A stretch of 64,000 bases of DNA from Persicaria tinctoria (Eukaryota > Streptophyta > Magnoliopsida > Caryophyllales > Polygonaceae). The notes beneath the pieces are model-generated. The model did not search any database. It worked only from the letters and a program-made list of their open reading frames with translations, and had not been told where the DNA came from. Positions 22,981 to 34,381 of the stretch are shown here, one piece after another; the first letter of the stretch is position 1; the number at the start of each line of letters is the position of its first letter. The DNA lies in the NCBI GenBank assembly GCA_037127255.1, contig JBANSL010000020.1:56829098-56893097 (forward strand), in the 5' to 3' direction. The position numbers were made by a program, and so were the translations under genes.

Positions 22981-25189
22981 TCTATATTATCTATATTATA
23001 ATACTAAAGGAGAAGTCGCCTACGACATGTGGCGGTTTCTCCTTTAATGTAGCCTCTTTTTTTTTTAGATTAACCGATTTATTTTAATGGTTTTTAATTG
23101 ATTTATTTTAATTGATTTTAACAATAAAATAACAATGTATTAGGAGCCCTGATGATTCGTCTAACTAATGCTTTCAATCCTGTCCGTTAATTCAGCATAC
23201 TACATTTAATTCTCAACGAATTAAAATTTAAAAATGATGACATTATCATGCACTTTCACATCTAAACTTATCTAACCAAATCTTAAAAATCAACTATGTA
23301 AATATATATGATTCGTTTGGATCCCATCAATCCCTCATCCGACGTAGCTTTTTTAAATTTTGAAGATTAATTAATTTATTTTAATTGTTTGTTAATTTTT
23401 AATCAATTTATTTAGGAGATTAATGATTTATGTTAATTGATTGTTAAAATCTAAACAAACTTATTTTTTGAATAATAAAATCTAAATAAAATTTATTTTC
23501 CAAATAATAACAAATTTATTTTAATTGATTTATTTAGATCCAACCTTATCTAATTTAGATGATATAATCAAATCTTAACTAATTAATTTTTATCTTTATT
23601 AATATTATAATTAATATTACTAATTGATTTGGATATCCAGATATTATGGTTAGTTGGTTGAGATATTCAAGGGATCCTATCCTTAATAATTATCCTTACC
23701 AATTATTTAAATAATCTTATTTAGTTTTAAATATTTTCTATTTCTATTTAATCTATTCCATACTCTTGATGGCCATTATACGTTTGACATAATCGGTGAG
23801 CCCCAAGAGGGTTTGGCGGCCATATTAGCGGTTCTTGGCAGATAAAATGGTTTTTGATTATTTTGTTATATTTATCCCATAAACTAAGTATAAAACATAT
23901 AATATGTAATAAACTATGTATTAATTTTAAGTTTATAGCATATCAAATAAAAAATCATCATGACCCTTTTTAAAGTTGTCTGAATCAAATATAAAATCAT
24001 ATAGGTATATTCAAATAAGTATCATGATTTTATAATAGAGAAATTTGAAAGCATAAAAACTAATAATTTCAATTTAAAACCGTCAAGATCGCTAAGCCTC
24101 CGTCCCGTGCCCGCCAAAACTCTTCCCCGCCAAGCCTAATTTGCACCCGCCAAGACCGCCAAGTCTCTGTATTGCACCCGCCAAGGCCGCCAATGTACTG
24201 TTCCATTCCCGTCAAGGCCCTCCCCCGCCAAACTACACTGCCAAGGCCGAATTCGGGACGGTGTGGGTCCGCCAAGCGTCTTGGCGGCCGGCAAGGCCGT
24301 TTTTTAGAACACTGGTTCTATGTGGTGTCATATTATTTCACCAATCCTTCATGTTAAATTGTGGTATTTTTGGACTTTGTTTTCTTTAAATAAATAAATA
24401 ATTACTCTGTAATATTTAAGTGGTGTGTTTTGTAATCCTATCCGGTTGTTACAACAAATATTTACCATAATCTAGTACAAATTGAAATCATTATCTTCAA
24501 CTAGCATCGGTTTAATAGGTATTTATTTTATTGGATTGTTTTGAAATTTAAATAACAATATATTTCTTGGATTGTTTTACAATTTAAATAATACTTTATT
24601 ATATGTTTTAGTTAAGATTTGACCATATATTTAGGATAAGAATTAAATCAAGAGGTAGACAAATTTTCCAATTATATAAATAATTTATTTTACCCACGTA
24701 TTTATGCAGTTTATTAATAAATTATATTATATTACTACTCCGTATATATTATTCATATTTAAATTATTTTGATTAAAATGTGAATATTTTTTATTTTAGT
24801 TTTTCTTTGTTAAAAATAAATCAAGGAATAATCAACTAAATGTGTAAGACATGCTAATGAATTATAAATTTAGTTCACAATTTTATTGATACTATCTCAT
24901 TGTCATCATAAAATGTATATAATATAAAGAGAGTCCATTTTTAAAAGACTTATATTTGATTTGCCATATTATTTCTTTAATACAATGGAATTGAAGGAAA
25001 CTTCCTATAGAGATCGATCTGTACCATCTATCTAAGATCGATAAAAAAAAAGTCAAATAATTTCAACATTTTCATGCAGTGTGTCATTGTATCTCTAAAA
25101 TGAAAAGGTTATGTGAAATTTAATGTATGGTATTGTACATAATTAGATTTTAAAAAAATATCGTGCCTTGGGCACGGGAACTAAACTAG
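22981..25189 (+). mobile_element. Non-autonomous Helitron, about 2.2 kb
   Basis: It begins TCTATATTATCTATATTATAATAC directly after an A. It ends with the stem CGTGCC-TTG-GGCACG, then GGAACTAAACTAG and a host T, so the A|TC...CTAG|T layout of Helitrons is complete. It contains AT-rich DNA and, at 24070-24316, a GC-rich block of CCGCCAAG repeats. It has no Rep/helicase coding sequence. Confidence 0.72.
24070..24316. repeat. CCGCCAAG-rich block, possible hAT MITE end
   Basis: CCGCCAAG/CTTGGCGG words recur about ten times. The right side ends ...TTTTTTAGAACACTG, the complement of the CAGTGTTCTAAAA end common in plant hAT MITEs. A matching left end was not found; related CTTGGCAG and TTTGGCGGCC words lie near 23810-23840. 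It sits inside the Helitron. Overlapping short open frames are compositional. Confidence 0.4.
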
Positions 25190-25229
25190 TATAGTATATA
25201 TTAAGAAACACAACTATTTTTCCTTTTTT

Positions 25230-25690
25230 TTTAGGAACTCATTTTCGAGTTGTCTCGGGCCCATGAAATACCTTGGGCCTAAAGCATAAATGATCGACCC
25301 TCTCCTCAGGCACAAGGAAAACCTTTGGGCCCAAGCAGAGGCGAGACTTGACACACCACAGTCCATGGAGACCAATCAGTGGCAACGGAGCCACCGGGCC
25401 GAGGACAACGACAAACTATCACCATGTCAAGGGACGAGCAGCCAACCGGCTGGCGTTGTCGAGCTCATCGAGGCTGAAAAAGAGAGAGAAAGCCCGACAC
25501 GAAGCCGGGAAGGAGACAAGCCACACAGGCGGTGCTATCGAAACCGACCGGAGTAAAAAACCAGTCATCGCACCGAAGTCAAACCCACAACAAGAGATGG
25601 AAGGAGGATGCAAAACCGAGCACCAAGCCGAGGGGCGACGTTGGAGGAGCGTCTGCACTCTGCGGCAACAGACCCATATATCAATCCAAT
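25230..25690 (+). other. GC-richer unassigned block left of the LINE fragment
   Basis: Between the Helitron and the LINE fragment lies a stretch of ordinary composition with overlapping open frames on both strands (for example 25290-25556). None shows a recognisable motif. It may be more 5' sequence of the same LINE or an unrelated retroelement. Confidence 0.3.
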
Positions 25691-25975
25691 ATATGCCAGA
25701 GAGACCCGAGTACACCAGTGCGCATGTGCGACAATTTAACGATCGAGGGTGTGTGACGAGGAAGACAACAACCGGGGAAGAACTGGAACGAGGTGATTAG
25801 ACATGACCTAGCTGTTATGGGACTCACAGAGGAGATGGCTTGTGATATGATATAATAAAGGAGTGTTATCCATGTTGTGGAGGGTTATCTATAGGCGACG
25901 TTAGAGAGTATGGAGACATATCTTGTACCCCTTGTTTCCTTCCTTCTCGCTCTTTATTTATTTATTTATTTATAT
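25690..25975 (+). mobile_element. RTE-type LINE 3' fragment
   Basis: In shifting frames it encodes VRMCDNLTIEGV and, after a frame break, WNEVIRHDLAVMGL. These match the C-terminus of plant RTE-like reverse transcriptases, as also seen at 41973-42302. It ends in a TTTA-repeat tail (about 25955-25975). It is 5'-truncated and frameshifted. Confidence 0.65.
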
Positions 25976-25993
25976 GTTCATTTATAATATTTA

Positions 25994-26655
25994 GGGCAAA
26001 TTGCATAAAATAGCACGAACTTTAGGGGTGGTTGCACTCAGTGGCACGAACTTAAACAAATACAAAAATAATCACCAACTTTGGTGTTTAGTTGCGGTCA
26101 GTGGCACGTATACCCCTTATCTCGCTAATGTGGACTAGTAGGGGTGCTTACATGAAATTTTTTTAATTAAAAAGACATATAGCGAGATATGAATTAATGA
26201 GAATGCTTATATGTTTTTTTTTTAAAAACTAAAATACATAAAAGATGTGCCAAAATTATGAAACTAGCTAGGTTCCAATTTTATTTTTTATTTCATGTAA
26301 TTCCAAATCAAAGATAATTGTGACAAATATAACATTTGCAAATTGAAATTTGGTACTAGTTATTTTAATTTGCAAATGCTATATTTGTCACAATTATCTT
26401 TGATTTGGAATTACATGAAATAACGAATAAAATTGGAACCTAGCTAGTTTCATAATTTTGACACATCTTTTATGTCTTTTTTTTTAAAAAAATTCATGTA
26501 AGCACCCCCACTAGTCCACATTAGCGAGATAGGGGGTATATGTGCCACTGACCGCAACTAAACACCAAAGTTAGTGATTATTTTTGTATTTGTTTAAGTT
26601 CGTGCCACTGAGTGCAACCACCCCTAAAGTTCGTGCTATTTTATGCAATTTGCCC
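25994..26655. mobile_element. Foldback MULE MITE, 662 bp
   Basis: Nearly the whole element is an inverted repeat. It starts GGGCAAATTGCATAAAATAG and ends with the complement. Arms of about 300 bp pair around a short loop near 26340-26375. The flanks TAATATTTA (25985-25993) and TAATACTTA (26656-26664) form a 9-bp target duplication with one mismatch, as for Mutator-like elements. It has no coding capacity. A transcript would form a very long hairpin. Confidence 0.9.
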
Positions 26656-27023
26656 TAATACTTATTATGTGTCCCCTCGAAAATTCTCTCGACATAAGAA
26701 AAGAAATAGGTGCATACCATTCGACCGTCAGACCCTTCTTGTATCAGGGGAGTGACATACTGAAATTGTTACTCTTGTCCAACCTATCAATACAAAACTT
26801 TGCCAAATTTAACTCTAAAATAGTAAAATTCTTAAGATCAGGTTTGCTGTGTCCTTAAAGTGGCAATCGAGGTCCTACATCTCAAATCATAGCTAATTGT
26901 AGAACAACCATGAAATCCACATCTCAAGTATAAGCTCTTCTTCTCCTTACGCAAATTGAACAACAAAAAAGAATCCCAAGTATATCAAAAAAAAAAAAAA
27001 ATGTATATCAAAAACATCGATCT
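26656..27023. other. 3' flank of XXT5-like gene
   Basis: No gene or repeat is recognised. An A-run at about 26985-27001 precedes the stop codon region. Polyadenylation signals for the minus-strand gene would lie here, but none stands out clearly. Confidence 0.4.
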
Positions 27024-28343
27024 CTAGCTGTTGGATCCACCAACGGCGACATGCCGGCGAATATCGAGCTGATCGACGTACTTGAGAGGCGCAACCGTCT
27101 CGTTCCTAATCCTCTTGATCTTGGGGCTCAGCAATCCCCTATGCCGGAATCCATACAGCTTCAGCACCTGATTATCGGCGAAGTTGAACGCCCTCTCCAT
27201 GCTCCTCAGGCACTTCTCCACCGGGTAATCGCCGTAGCTCCCGCAGGGCTTACACCCTACGAAGTGCGTGACGAACGGCCACCTCTCGTCGCCCAATCCC
27301 GGGTGGTGCTTCTCCATCATCTCCTCATACTTGTCCACCAATCCCAGCCAGTATCCATGGAGGTAGTACGAGTTCTCCACATACACCTTGCTCATCCATT
27401 CGTCCTTCCTCGACACCAGCAAGTAAATCAGCGCCGATTGATCGTCTGCCTCGAATGCAGGCCTTCCTTTCAGGTAGGCGGTGAGGATCTTCCCGGCCTC
27501 GTCTCTGACGGGGCCCTTGGGGCCCATCGGAGCCCACACGTCGAGCAGATCCAACGACCACTGGCAATTCCGGAACAAGAAGCTGCCGGTGTTGAGCGCG
27601 ATCCAGCTCTTCTGATCGAACAGCAGATCTGGATAGCCGTGGATGACGAGATTGTGATCGCGGTACTTGTCCAGCGGGATCTCGAAGGTCATGTCTGTGA
27701 ACATGGCGTCGCTGTCCATCCACCAGATCCACTCGATCTCCGGGTGGGAGAGCATCAGCTTGCGGATTAGCGGCAGCTTGGCCCAGTATCCGGCGAGCTC
27801 CTTCTCCAGGTGAGCGAGGTTGTAGACGATCTCGATGCCGTGGAGCCTGCAGTAGTCGATCTTGTTCTTGACGCCCTTGAGGAGGTAGTGGTCGCCGATG
27901 GGGTTATCGCAGGGGCCTGGGGGCGAGCCGGTGACGAGCAAGATGCGGGGCTTGCCGTTGAGGGAGGAGGGGAAATTAGGGTTTCGGGAGAGCCAATTGC
28001 GGCGCTGGTCGTCCCAATTGGAGATTTTGGGGCCGAGGGAGTAGGTTAGGTTAAGGCTGAAGTACTGGTTACGGTCGCCGTCGTCGGGATCGGTGGGGTC
28101 CTTGTCGGATCGGATCTCGGCGAGTAGACGGTTCGTTTCTTCGATGATCGCGCGTTGCTCGGCGTCTGCGGAGGAAGAGGAGAGGCCGCCGATCCCGACA
28201 GTCCCCCTGAGGACGAGGATTGTGATTAGGCCACAGAGGACCGTGATTTTGATGTTATTGATGGTCTTCTGGAGCTTCTGCCGGCCGGCGCCTCCCCCAC
28301 CGAGCAAAGCGCCGCCGCGGCCGCCGCCTCTGCTGCCGGCCAT
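27024..28343 (-). CDS. XXT5: Xyloglucan 6-xylosyltransferase, XXT5-like (GT34)
   Basis: Intronless, 439 residues. It transfers xylose from UDP-xylose to the glucan backbone of xyloglucan in the Golgi. The layout is that of a type II membrane protein: a Gly/Arg-rich cytosolic tail (residues 1-22), one membrane span near 31-46, a Ser/Asp-rich stem to about 100, then the GT34 domain. The catalytic DxD is DSD at 210-212 within WWMDSDAMF. Other family blocks are GDHYLLK (150-156), ADDQSA (299-304), YLHGYW (327-332) and THFVGCKPCG (359-368). The N-terminal block (QKTINNIKIT-LCG) and the ending (LLSPKIKRIRNET) resemble Arabidopsis XXT5 rather than XXT1/2. ATG at 28343 is used; a frame extending 11 codons further would begin with GTG. 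The reading frame is uninterrupted, and it is the best supported intact gene here. The gene is GC-richer than its surroundings. Confidence 0.97.
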   Translation of the reverse strand: MAGSRGGGRGGALLGGGGAGRQKLQKTINNIKITVLCGLITILVLRGTVGIGGLSSSSADAEQRAIIEETNRLLAEIRSDKDPTDPDDGDRNQYFSLNLTYSLGPKISNWDDQRRNWLSRNPNFPSSLNGKPRILLVTGSPPGPCDNPIGDHYLLKGVKNKIDYCRLHGIEIVYNLAHLEKELAGYWAKLPLIRKLMLSHPEIEWIWWMDSDAMFTDMTFEIPLDKYRDHNLVIHGYPDLLFDQKSWIALNTGSFLFRNCQWSLDLLDVWAPMGPKGPVRDEAGKILTAYLKGRPAFEADDQSALIYLLVSRKDEWMSKVYVENSYYLHGYWLGLVDKYEEMMEKHHPGLGDERWPFVTHFVGCKPCGSYGDYPVEKCLRSMERAFNFADNQVLKLYGFRHRGLLSPKIKRIRNETVAPLKYVDQLDIRRHVAVGGSNS

Positions 28344-28760
28344 CTCGGTGAAACAGGGGTGAAATCTTGAATTCACTAGCGCTTTTTAGTTCAATAGAAA
28401 CAGGAATCGATCTCTCCTTCTCACTCTCAAAACCAGATTTAACTGAAAATCGACAATTAATTTGGAGTTTGGAGGGAATTGAAATCTGCAATGGAGCAGT
28501 AGAGAAGGAGTTTGGCGGGAGGGGGAGTTGAAGAAGAAATACAAAGGGGATTACAGGGAATTTGCAGCTGTGGTATTACGGAGTGATATCATAAATTACG
28601 CGCATTCATTAAATATAATAAATAAACGAAAAAAAAGGAAGAAAATTAGAGAAGAAGATTGAGGAGGCGGGATGGAAACCGAGCAACGCTGAGCTTAGCT
28701 GTCAATGAACGAATCCGGCGACGGAGGAGTGTTTCGCCGCTACTTCTCATCCTCTCACCC
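28344..28760 (-). promoter_or_regulatory. Probable 5' UTR and promoter of the XXT5-like gene
   Basis: The minus-strand upstream region of the XXT5-like start codon contains pyrimidine-rich stretches typical of plant 5' leaders (28380-28530). An AT-rich segment at about 28610-28650 could hold the core promoter. No exact start site can be fixed by eye. Confidence 0.35.
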
Positions 28761-29690
28761 GACGCGTCGCCAGTTTTATAAATTCATTTTTATTACTCCG
28801 TATTAAAATAATCGGCATTCATAAACACATCTACTCCGTAGCGTGTAAAAAGCAACCTATCAAATCATTCAATGTGGATTTCTCGATTACTGAATATTCA
28901 ACATGAATAATGGAAGGGAATGGGGGAGAGAGTGGGGAAGCACCAAGTAGAGACTAGAGGAAGTCATGTGCGAACAATGCGGGGCAGCTCTTCTTTATTA
29001 CATACATAGCATAGCCTGTTTTATTTTATTCCCAACGAGTAACGACTATTTTGCATTTCCTAACTACTTTCTTTTCCCTTTTAACAAGTTATAATAAATC
29101 AAATTAATTTCCATTTCTCATACTTACTCTCTGCGTACGTACTATGCCTATATCTTTAATTATCACTATATGGGCATCATTTGTTAGTTGTTACTGTATA
29201 TAGGATTTTAATGGCGATGAAGATTAGATGATGGAAGCCAACCATGTGAAATATACATAGCCCCCATGTGCAATCATATGCTACCCTTTTAGTTTTAACC
29301 CATCATCAATGCAAATCCATCTCCAATGTTTAATGGATCGAAGATCTTCCCCTAATCCCCTTCGTAAATAATCATCATCTCCATCTCTACTAGTTAGGGC
29401 TTAGGGTTGTTATATGAGCTCAACAGCTCGAGCTCGGCTCGAAAAAAGCTCGACTCGAGCTCGTTCAGTTAATAAAACAAGCCGAGCTTGAACAGAAAAG
29501 AAAGCTCGTTTAAAAATTGGGTTCGACTCGGCTCGAACCACTTCATTCAAGTTATTTTCGCATCTCATTATGGATCCGGCCAGAAATTTCCAACGGACAT
29601 CTTATGCATAACGCTCAATTTTCTTACACCATCAAATTAACCGACTGTGTTTATCTTAACTATTCTCAACCAGTTTGGATTCACGACTCG
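28760..29690. other. Intergenic DNA with a GAGCTCG-rich patch
   Basis: No gene is seen. At about 29420-29540 there is a cluster of GCTCGAGCTCGGCTCGA words, a common plant dispersed repeat pattern. The rest is unremarkable A/T-rich sequence. Confidence 0.4.
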
Positions 29691-29876
29691 GACCGATAAC
29701 TAGAGGTCGTGTGCATGGGCGCACATGCGCTAGTAGCCTAGCACATAAGCGAGGTTATATTCTAAAAGACTAAAACCAATTGGCAATAGAAGGAGTAGCC
29801 CCAACTCATACAATATGGCTTGTTATGTTCAACTTTCGATGTAGGATTATTTTGATCTCATTTACATCTCTCAACA
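29690..29876 (-). mobile_element. Solo LTR related to the TRIM family
   Basis: It shares ATGCGCTAGTAGCCTAGCACATAAG and CCAATTGGCAATAG-AGGAGTA blocks with the LTRs at 1914 and 54519. It ends CTCTCAACA, the same terminus as those LTRs. No internal region or second LTR follows. It is diverged from the other two copies in the half next to that end. Confidence 0.75.
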
Positions 29877-30365
29877 CGGTATTTGTTTGATTTAATTGTT
29901 GGGTTATCCCTATTTAGCACCAACATTTCTAAGGAAGCAATGTATCAGTGTTAAACACTCATACACAATACAACACTTATCCGACACTTGTCCTTTCTAT
30001 GATATATATTTAGTATATTCATTTATTTGCATTTCAAGTTTAAAGTTTAAAGTTAATGATATTCAAATTTTAATTTAATTGGTATATTAGCTATAAACCT
30101 TGGTCACAAACCCATCAAAGTAGGCACGACAGTGTTGGTTTTAGTTCATAAATACAAGTTTATAGTTCATTTTCTAGTCCTATTCCTATCTATCCTAATA
30201 TATTTACTTCACAACATGGGCTCACTAAGAAAATTGCCAATGGGCCTATGAGAGTGAGGATGAGGATTATTTGGAATTGTCTTGGGCTTACTATGATCCA
30301 TTTTAAACTTGGGCTAATAGGCTCATGGGTGTGACTTGAATTGTGAGATACTTGGAAACTCTTTA
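29877..30365. other. Spacer without recognisable gene
   Basis: A/T-rich sequence between the solo TRIM LTR and the next MITE. Short open frames show no family motif. Confidence 0.4.
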
Positions 30366-30700
30366 GGGCCGTTTGGTGTCGAAGTCTAGATATTAAAATA
30401 TCAATATCAAAATATCGATATCAGTTGATATCTTAGTATCAGGATATCGATATCGATATCAACTGATCTCTCTCTCAAAATCAGTATATCAAATAAGCCC
30501 AAATCCGATATCTAGATATCAAGCGATATCGATATCTGGTAATATCAAACACAGATATCAAATATCACTTGATATCTTGGGATACCAAACACTAGATGTT
30601 GATATCCCTTTAAGTGATATCGATATCTAGTCCTACCAAACACTAGATATCATATATCGAAGGTTGATATTCGATATCGATATCAATACCAAACGGGCCC
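30366..30700. mobile_element. Tourist-like MITE, 335 bp, GATATC-rich
   Basis: The ends are GGGCCGTTTGGTGTCG and, reverse complemented, GGGCCCGTTTGGTATTG, flanked by TTA (30363-30365, 30701-30703). The interior is filled with GATATC, ATCGATATC and CTAGATATC words that fold extensively. It is related in word content to the element at 616-1263. Confidence 0.9.
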
Positions 30701-30703
30701 TTA

Positions 30704-31206
30704 GGGCTAATAGGCTCATGGGGTACAAAGCACAAACACGTCACTACCACTCACTCCGTTGATTCTCCAATACAACGTAAACTTCCTGTGTTGAGTTGAG
30801 ATTCCTTTTTTTTTGTGTGTTGTTATTCAATTCGATCTCTAGAGATTAGATTCCTATAAAACTTAAAAACTTATGCCCTAACCTATTATACAATTAGGTG
30901 TTGTTTGTTTGAGTAGTAGAGAATAAAAGAGAAATGAATTAAATTTCATCTGTAAAATTTGTACGATCACCATTTTATTTTATTTTTAGTTTAGAAAAGG
31001 AAAGAGGGAAATTGTTAGAGAATCCCAGGGGATATGATTACATTATCATCAAATTAAGTAATCAAATAGGGAAATAAGAAGTAAATTTTATATTGAAATT
31101 GAGAGAAAGATAGTAATGATGGTTCATGGTTAGAATATTGATTAATGAATAAGGTAAAAATGGTCTAAACAAACGAGGGGGTTAATCTTTTCCATTTAGC
31201 TAGTAC
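30704..31206. other. Spacer before the duplicated segment
   Basis: No gene is recognised; A/T-rich DNA leading into the first copy of the segmental repeat. Confidence 0.4.
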
Positions 31207-32460
31207 ATCATATACTATTCAACTTGGAAAAGGAATGAAAAATGACGAACATATACGAGATTACGAGTTGATTTCATGAGTTATTACGTGTGAACGGGTT
31301 GAATTCCAACTATGAGAAGTATGTACATAACGTTTGGGTTAAGGCTTGCCTATCTGACCTATTTTTATTTTAAAAAAAAGTTAATAATTCAATATGCTTG
31401 ACAAAAATGTTTAATATGTTGATAAACTAAGCAATCTGGTAGATGAACTAACCATTATAAGAACAAAACTGACATCACCAGAGAAAACATGTTGTCAATG
31501 TCATATCACAAAACACACTAATGGGGAAAAATAACACATGAGGGACTATTTATATTGAAATGGGATCGTATTGATTTTTTTTATTTTTGTTCTTCTTCTT
31601 CTTTAGCAAGATTGGAATTAGCATATATGCTCCTTAATGTAAAACTTCAGACCTAACCTGCTATACAATTAATCTTTTCCATCTAGCCAAGTACAATACA
31701 TCAAATACTATTCAGCTTGGAAAATTAAGGAATGAAAAATGAGGAACATCTTAGAGTACGAGTTGATGTCATAAGTTATTGCGTGTGAATCGGTTGAATT
31801 CCAATTTATGAGAAGTACTACTACACTACTACGTACAACATGCTAGAGGTAGGCCTGTCCACGGGTTGTACCCGATGGGTCACGGGTTAGAAACTCATGA
31901 TCCGAATCTGGAGGAGAGATGGGTCGACGGGTCCAAGTGGCCCGACGGGTCGACGGATCGGATGTTTTTTTTTTAAATATTTCATTTTTTTTTAATTTTA
32001 CATCCAAAAACATTCTTTTAAAAAAAAAATGTTGACCTGGCGGGTCATTTTCTCAAAACTCTCAACCCTACCCTAAACTCGTGACCCACCACGATCTTTG
32101 ACCTGTTGGGTCCATGACCCGCCAAACCCGTCGGATCACGGGTCAACCAGTAACCCATGCATGGACAGGGCTAGCTAGAGGTCTGCCAATTTGACTTCTT
32201 TTTAATTAATATAAAAATATATAATAATTCAGTATACCAGACAAACATGTTTGATGTGTTGATAAATCGAACAAGTTGTTAGATGAATAAACCACCATGA
32301 GAACAATCAACATTAACAAAAAAAAACTCATGTTGTTACATCACATAAAGCATTGTCAAGCAAAAAAAAAACATCAAATAAACCAAACATGTTTGATGGG
32401 ATGAGCTTTGTTGCAACCCACTCCATTTTGAATTCAGAATATGTAATATATAGTCGAATA
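31207..32460. repeat. Segmental repeat, P block copies 1 and 2
   Basis: A block beginning around CTATTCAACTTGGAAAA, with GTTGAATTCCAA and AACCATCATGAGAACAA-type stretches and ending near AGCAAGATTGGAATTA, occurs twice here (about 31207-31640 and 31680-32450). It occurs again at 36355-36786 and 40370-41000. Copy 2 contains a hAT MITE (31850-32173). No coding sequence is recognised. Confidence 0.75.
31850..32173. mobile_element. hAT-type MITE, 324 bp
   Basis: The ends are TAGGCCTGTCCACGGGTTG and, reverse complemented, TAGCCCTGTCCATGCATGGG. They are flanked by a perfect 8-bp duplication GCTAGAGG (31842-31849, 32174-32181), diagnostic of hAT. The P block copy at 36470 shows the empty site (GGGCTAGAGGCTTG). 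The interior has repeated ACCCG/CGGGT words. Confidence 0.93.
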
Positions 32461-34355
32461 GAGTATAGATCATATGTACTCAATCCTTATTGAGTAACAT
32501 GTGAACACATCCTGAACGTTGATCTATAGAAATGGATGGCTAAGAAAATTACACTATTTTCCTTTTTTTTATAATTAAAAACAGTGGGTCCCACTCGGTG
32601 GAATTGCTTCACTTTCTCGTCACTGCGCGTGCTTAACATGAATGGGTGTTTAGATCCAAATTTTGGAAAGTGGGCCACGTTTGATTTGTGGGGCCCAATT
32701 TATATGTTTTTTTTTGGGTATTGTTAAAACCCCTTATGGAGTTATGGACATATGTTGAATTATTAAAATTATGTATTCGTAATTTTCATAAAAAAATAGA
32801 TTAGGATTCTTTTTTTTGGTGAAAATAGATTAGGATTCTAATTAACGCTCCGTATTATTAATGTGAACTTTCCAAAAAAAAAGATTATTTGAAGGTATCG
32901 ATAGATTATTCAAAAGTATCAATAGATTATTTCGATGGTATCGATGGATTATTTGATGATATCTATAAATTATTTGATTATATTAAAGGATTATTCAGTG
33001 TTACGACCGACTTTATTTTGTTAATAAATTCTAGTCGGCTAGAACCCTCAAACCGTCATGAACTTTTGTCATTGGGGGCGTGTGTGGTGCATTTTCTTTA
33101 AATTATTCGATGGTATCTCTTCATTATTCAATCGTATCGACGGATTATGCGAAAGTATCGATGCATTATTCTAATCGGCTAGCACCCATGAACTTTTAAC
33201 AAGAAATTGTTCGATGGTATCGCTTGATTATTTGATTGTATCAATTGCTTATTCGATGGTATTACAATATTATTCGGTTACTTATATTGTTTTAACAAAT
33301 AACTAAAAATTATTCGATGGTATCGCTTGTTTATTCGATGGTATCACATGATTATTCGATGATATCAATGTATTTTTCATTCATATGATTGCCAACGTTA
33401 AAAAAAAATCATCCATAAAGCCCAAAATCGGTCCTTATATATGAATAATTCGGCTTTTCATCCGAATATCTCTTAAATCTCATTAAAACACACAAAATCA
33501 ACCATTCAAAAAATTACAAGGAATCATAGAACTACGTATAAATCAACCAATTTTGGGATATACAAATTCAAACGGAACGAAATGAACAACATATAATTCA
33601 AAATGTAAGAGTATTTATATTGCAAAATACCAATTTTTCTTCCAATTGCCCAATTGAAGCACGAACGCAACGATGCACCATCTATGAACCTAGGCTATGA
33701 GTTTGAAATCTTAGTCAAATTGTATGGATTATTAATTAATCTATGTAAACACCAGTAACGAGTAACGAATAATTAGGAGAAAGGGCACAAATCGAATTAT
33801 AAGTCACCCAATAATCTAAATATCAAATTCCACAAAAAACAAAAAGAAACCCCAAATTCGTTCAACAAAATAAAAAAAGTTACTCATTGATGAACTCGAT
33901 TGCTTCGTTGTAACCGGGGTATGCCGGAATGGATCGCTTCTCCTTCCTCCAACAGATTTCAATCGTCGGCGAGGTTACCTTCGGGAGATGCAGATGGCTG
34001 GATGTGGTCGCAATCCGCCTTCGACTGTCGGACGGACCCTCATCGCCGCAATTGCCGGAATCCCAAGCGATCGAACTACCTCAGCCCTAGCCGAACGGAC
34101 GCTTTTGTTTTCGCATGATCGCCGCTCCTTCTATTTCTCTTTCCTGTATGGTGGAAAAGCACGATTGTGGGGGTAGGGTTGAGAGAGGGTGAATACACGC
34201 GCAGAGTATTAATAGTGTTGTTGGGTTTTTTCATTTTTTTATTTTTAATTAACCAATAGTACAGAATAATCTCAGCCATCCGATCCTCCTAAATCAATAG
34301 CCTAGATGTGTTCTCATGTTACACAATAAGGCATGAGTACCCATGAACCATCCTC
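32461..34355. mobile_element. MULE with internal repeat array (MULE-C), 1895 bp
   Basis: The ends GAGTATAGATCATATGTACTC and (reverse complement of the right) GAGGATGGTTCATGGGTACTC align without gaps, and the similarity runs on for about 80 bp through AACATGWGAACACATC and GGATGGCT. The flanks TAGTCGAATA (32451-32460) and TAGTTGAATA (34356-34365) are a 10-bp target duplication with one mismatch. Inside is an array of TTATTCGATGGTATCGATGG-type motifs (32880-33370) and a GC-richer exon-like block (33890-34190) with open frames on both strands that I do not recognise. No transposase is present. Confidence 0.82.
32880..33375 (+). repeat. TTATTCGATGGTATCG motif array in MULE-C
   Basis: About fifteen degenerate copies of an ATTATTCGATGGTATCGATG unit at roughly 20-60 bp spacing, all in one orientation. 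There are alternating perfect and drifted copies. No coding function is evident. Confidence 0.85.
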
Positions 34356-34381
34356 TAGTTGAATATATGACACAAAATAGG

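Noticed and set aside
27051..27770. Long antisense open frame (239 codons) over the XXT5-like gene
   Set aside because: It is a mirror of the GC-rich real gene; no family motif.
28344..28376. Eleven-codon N-terminal extension of the XXT5-like protein
   Set aside because: The extension begins with GTG, not ATG, and is not family-like. ATG at 28343 gives the expected Gly-rich start.
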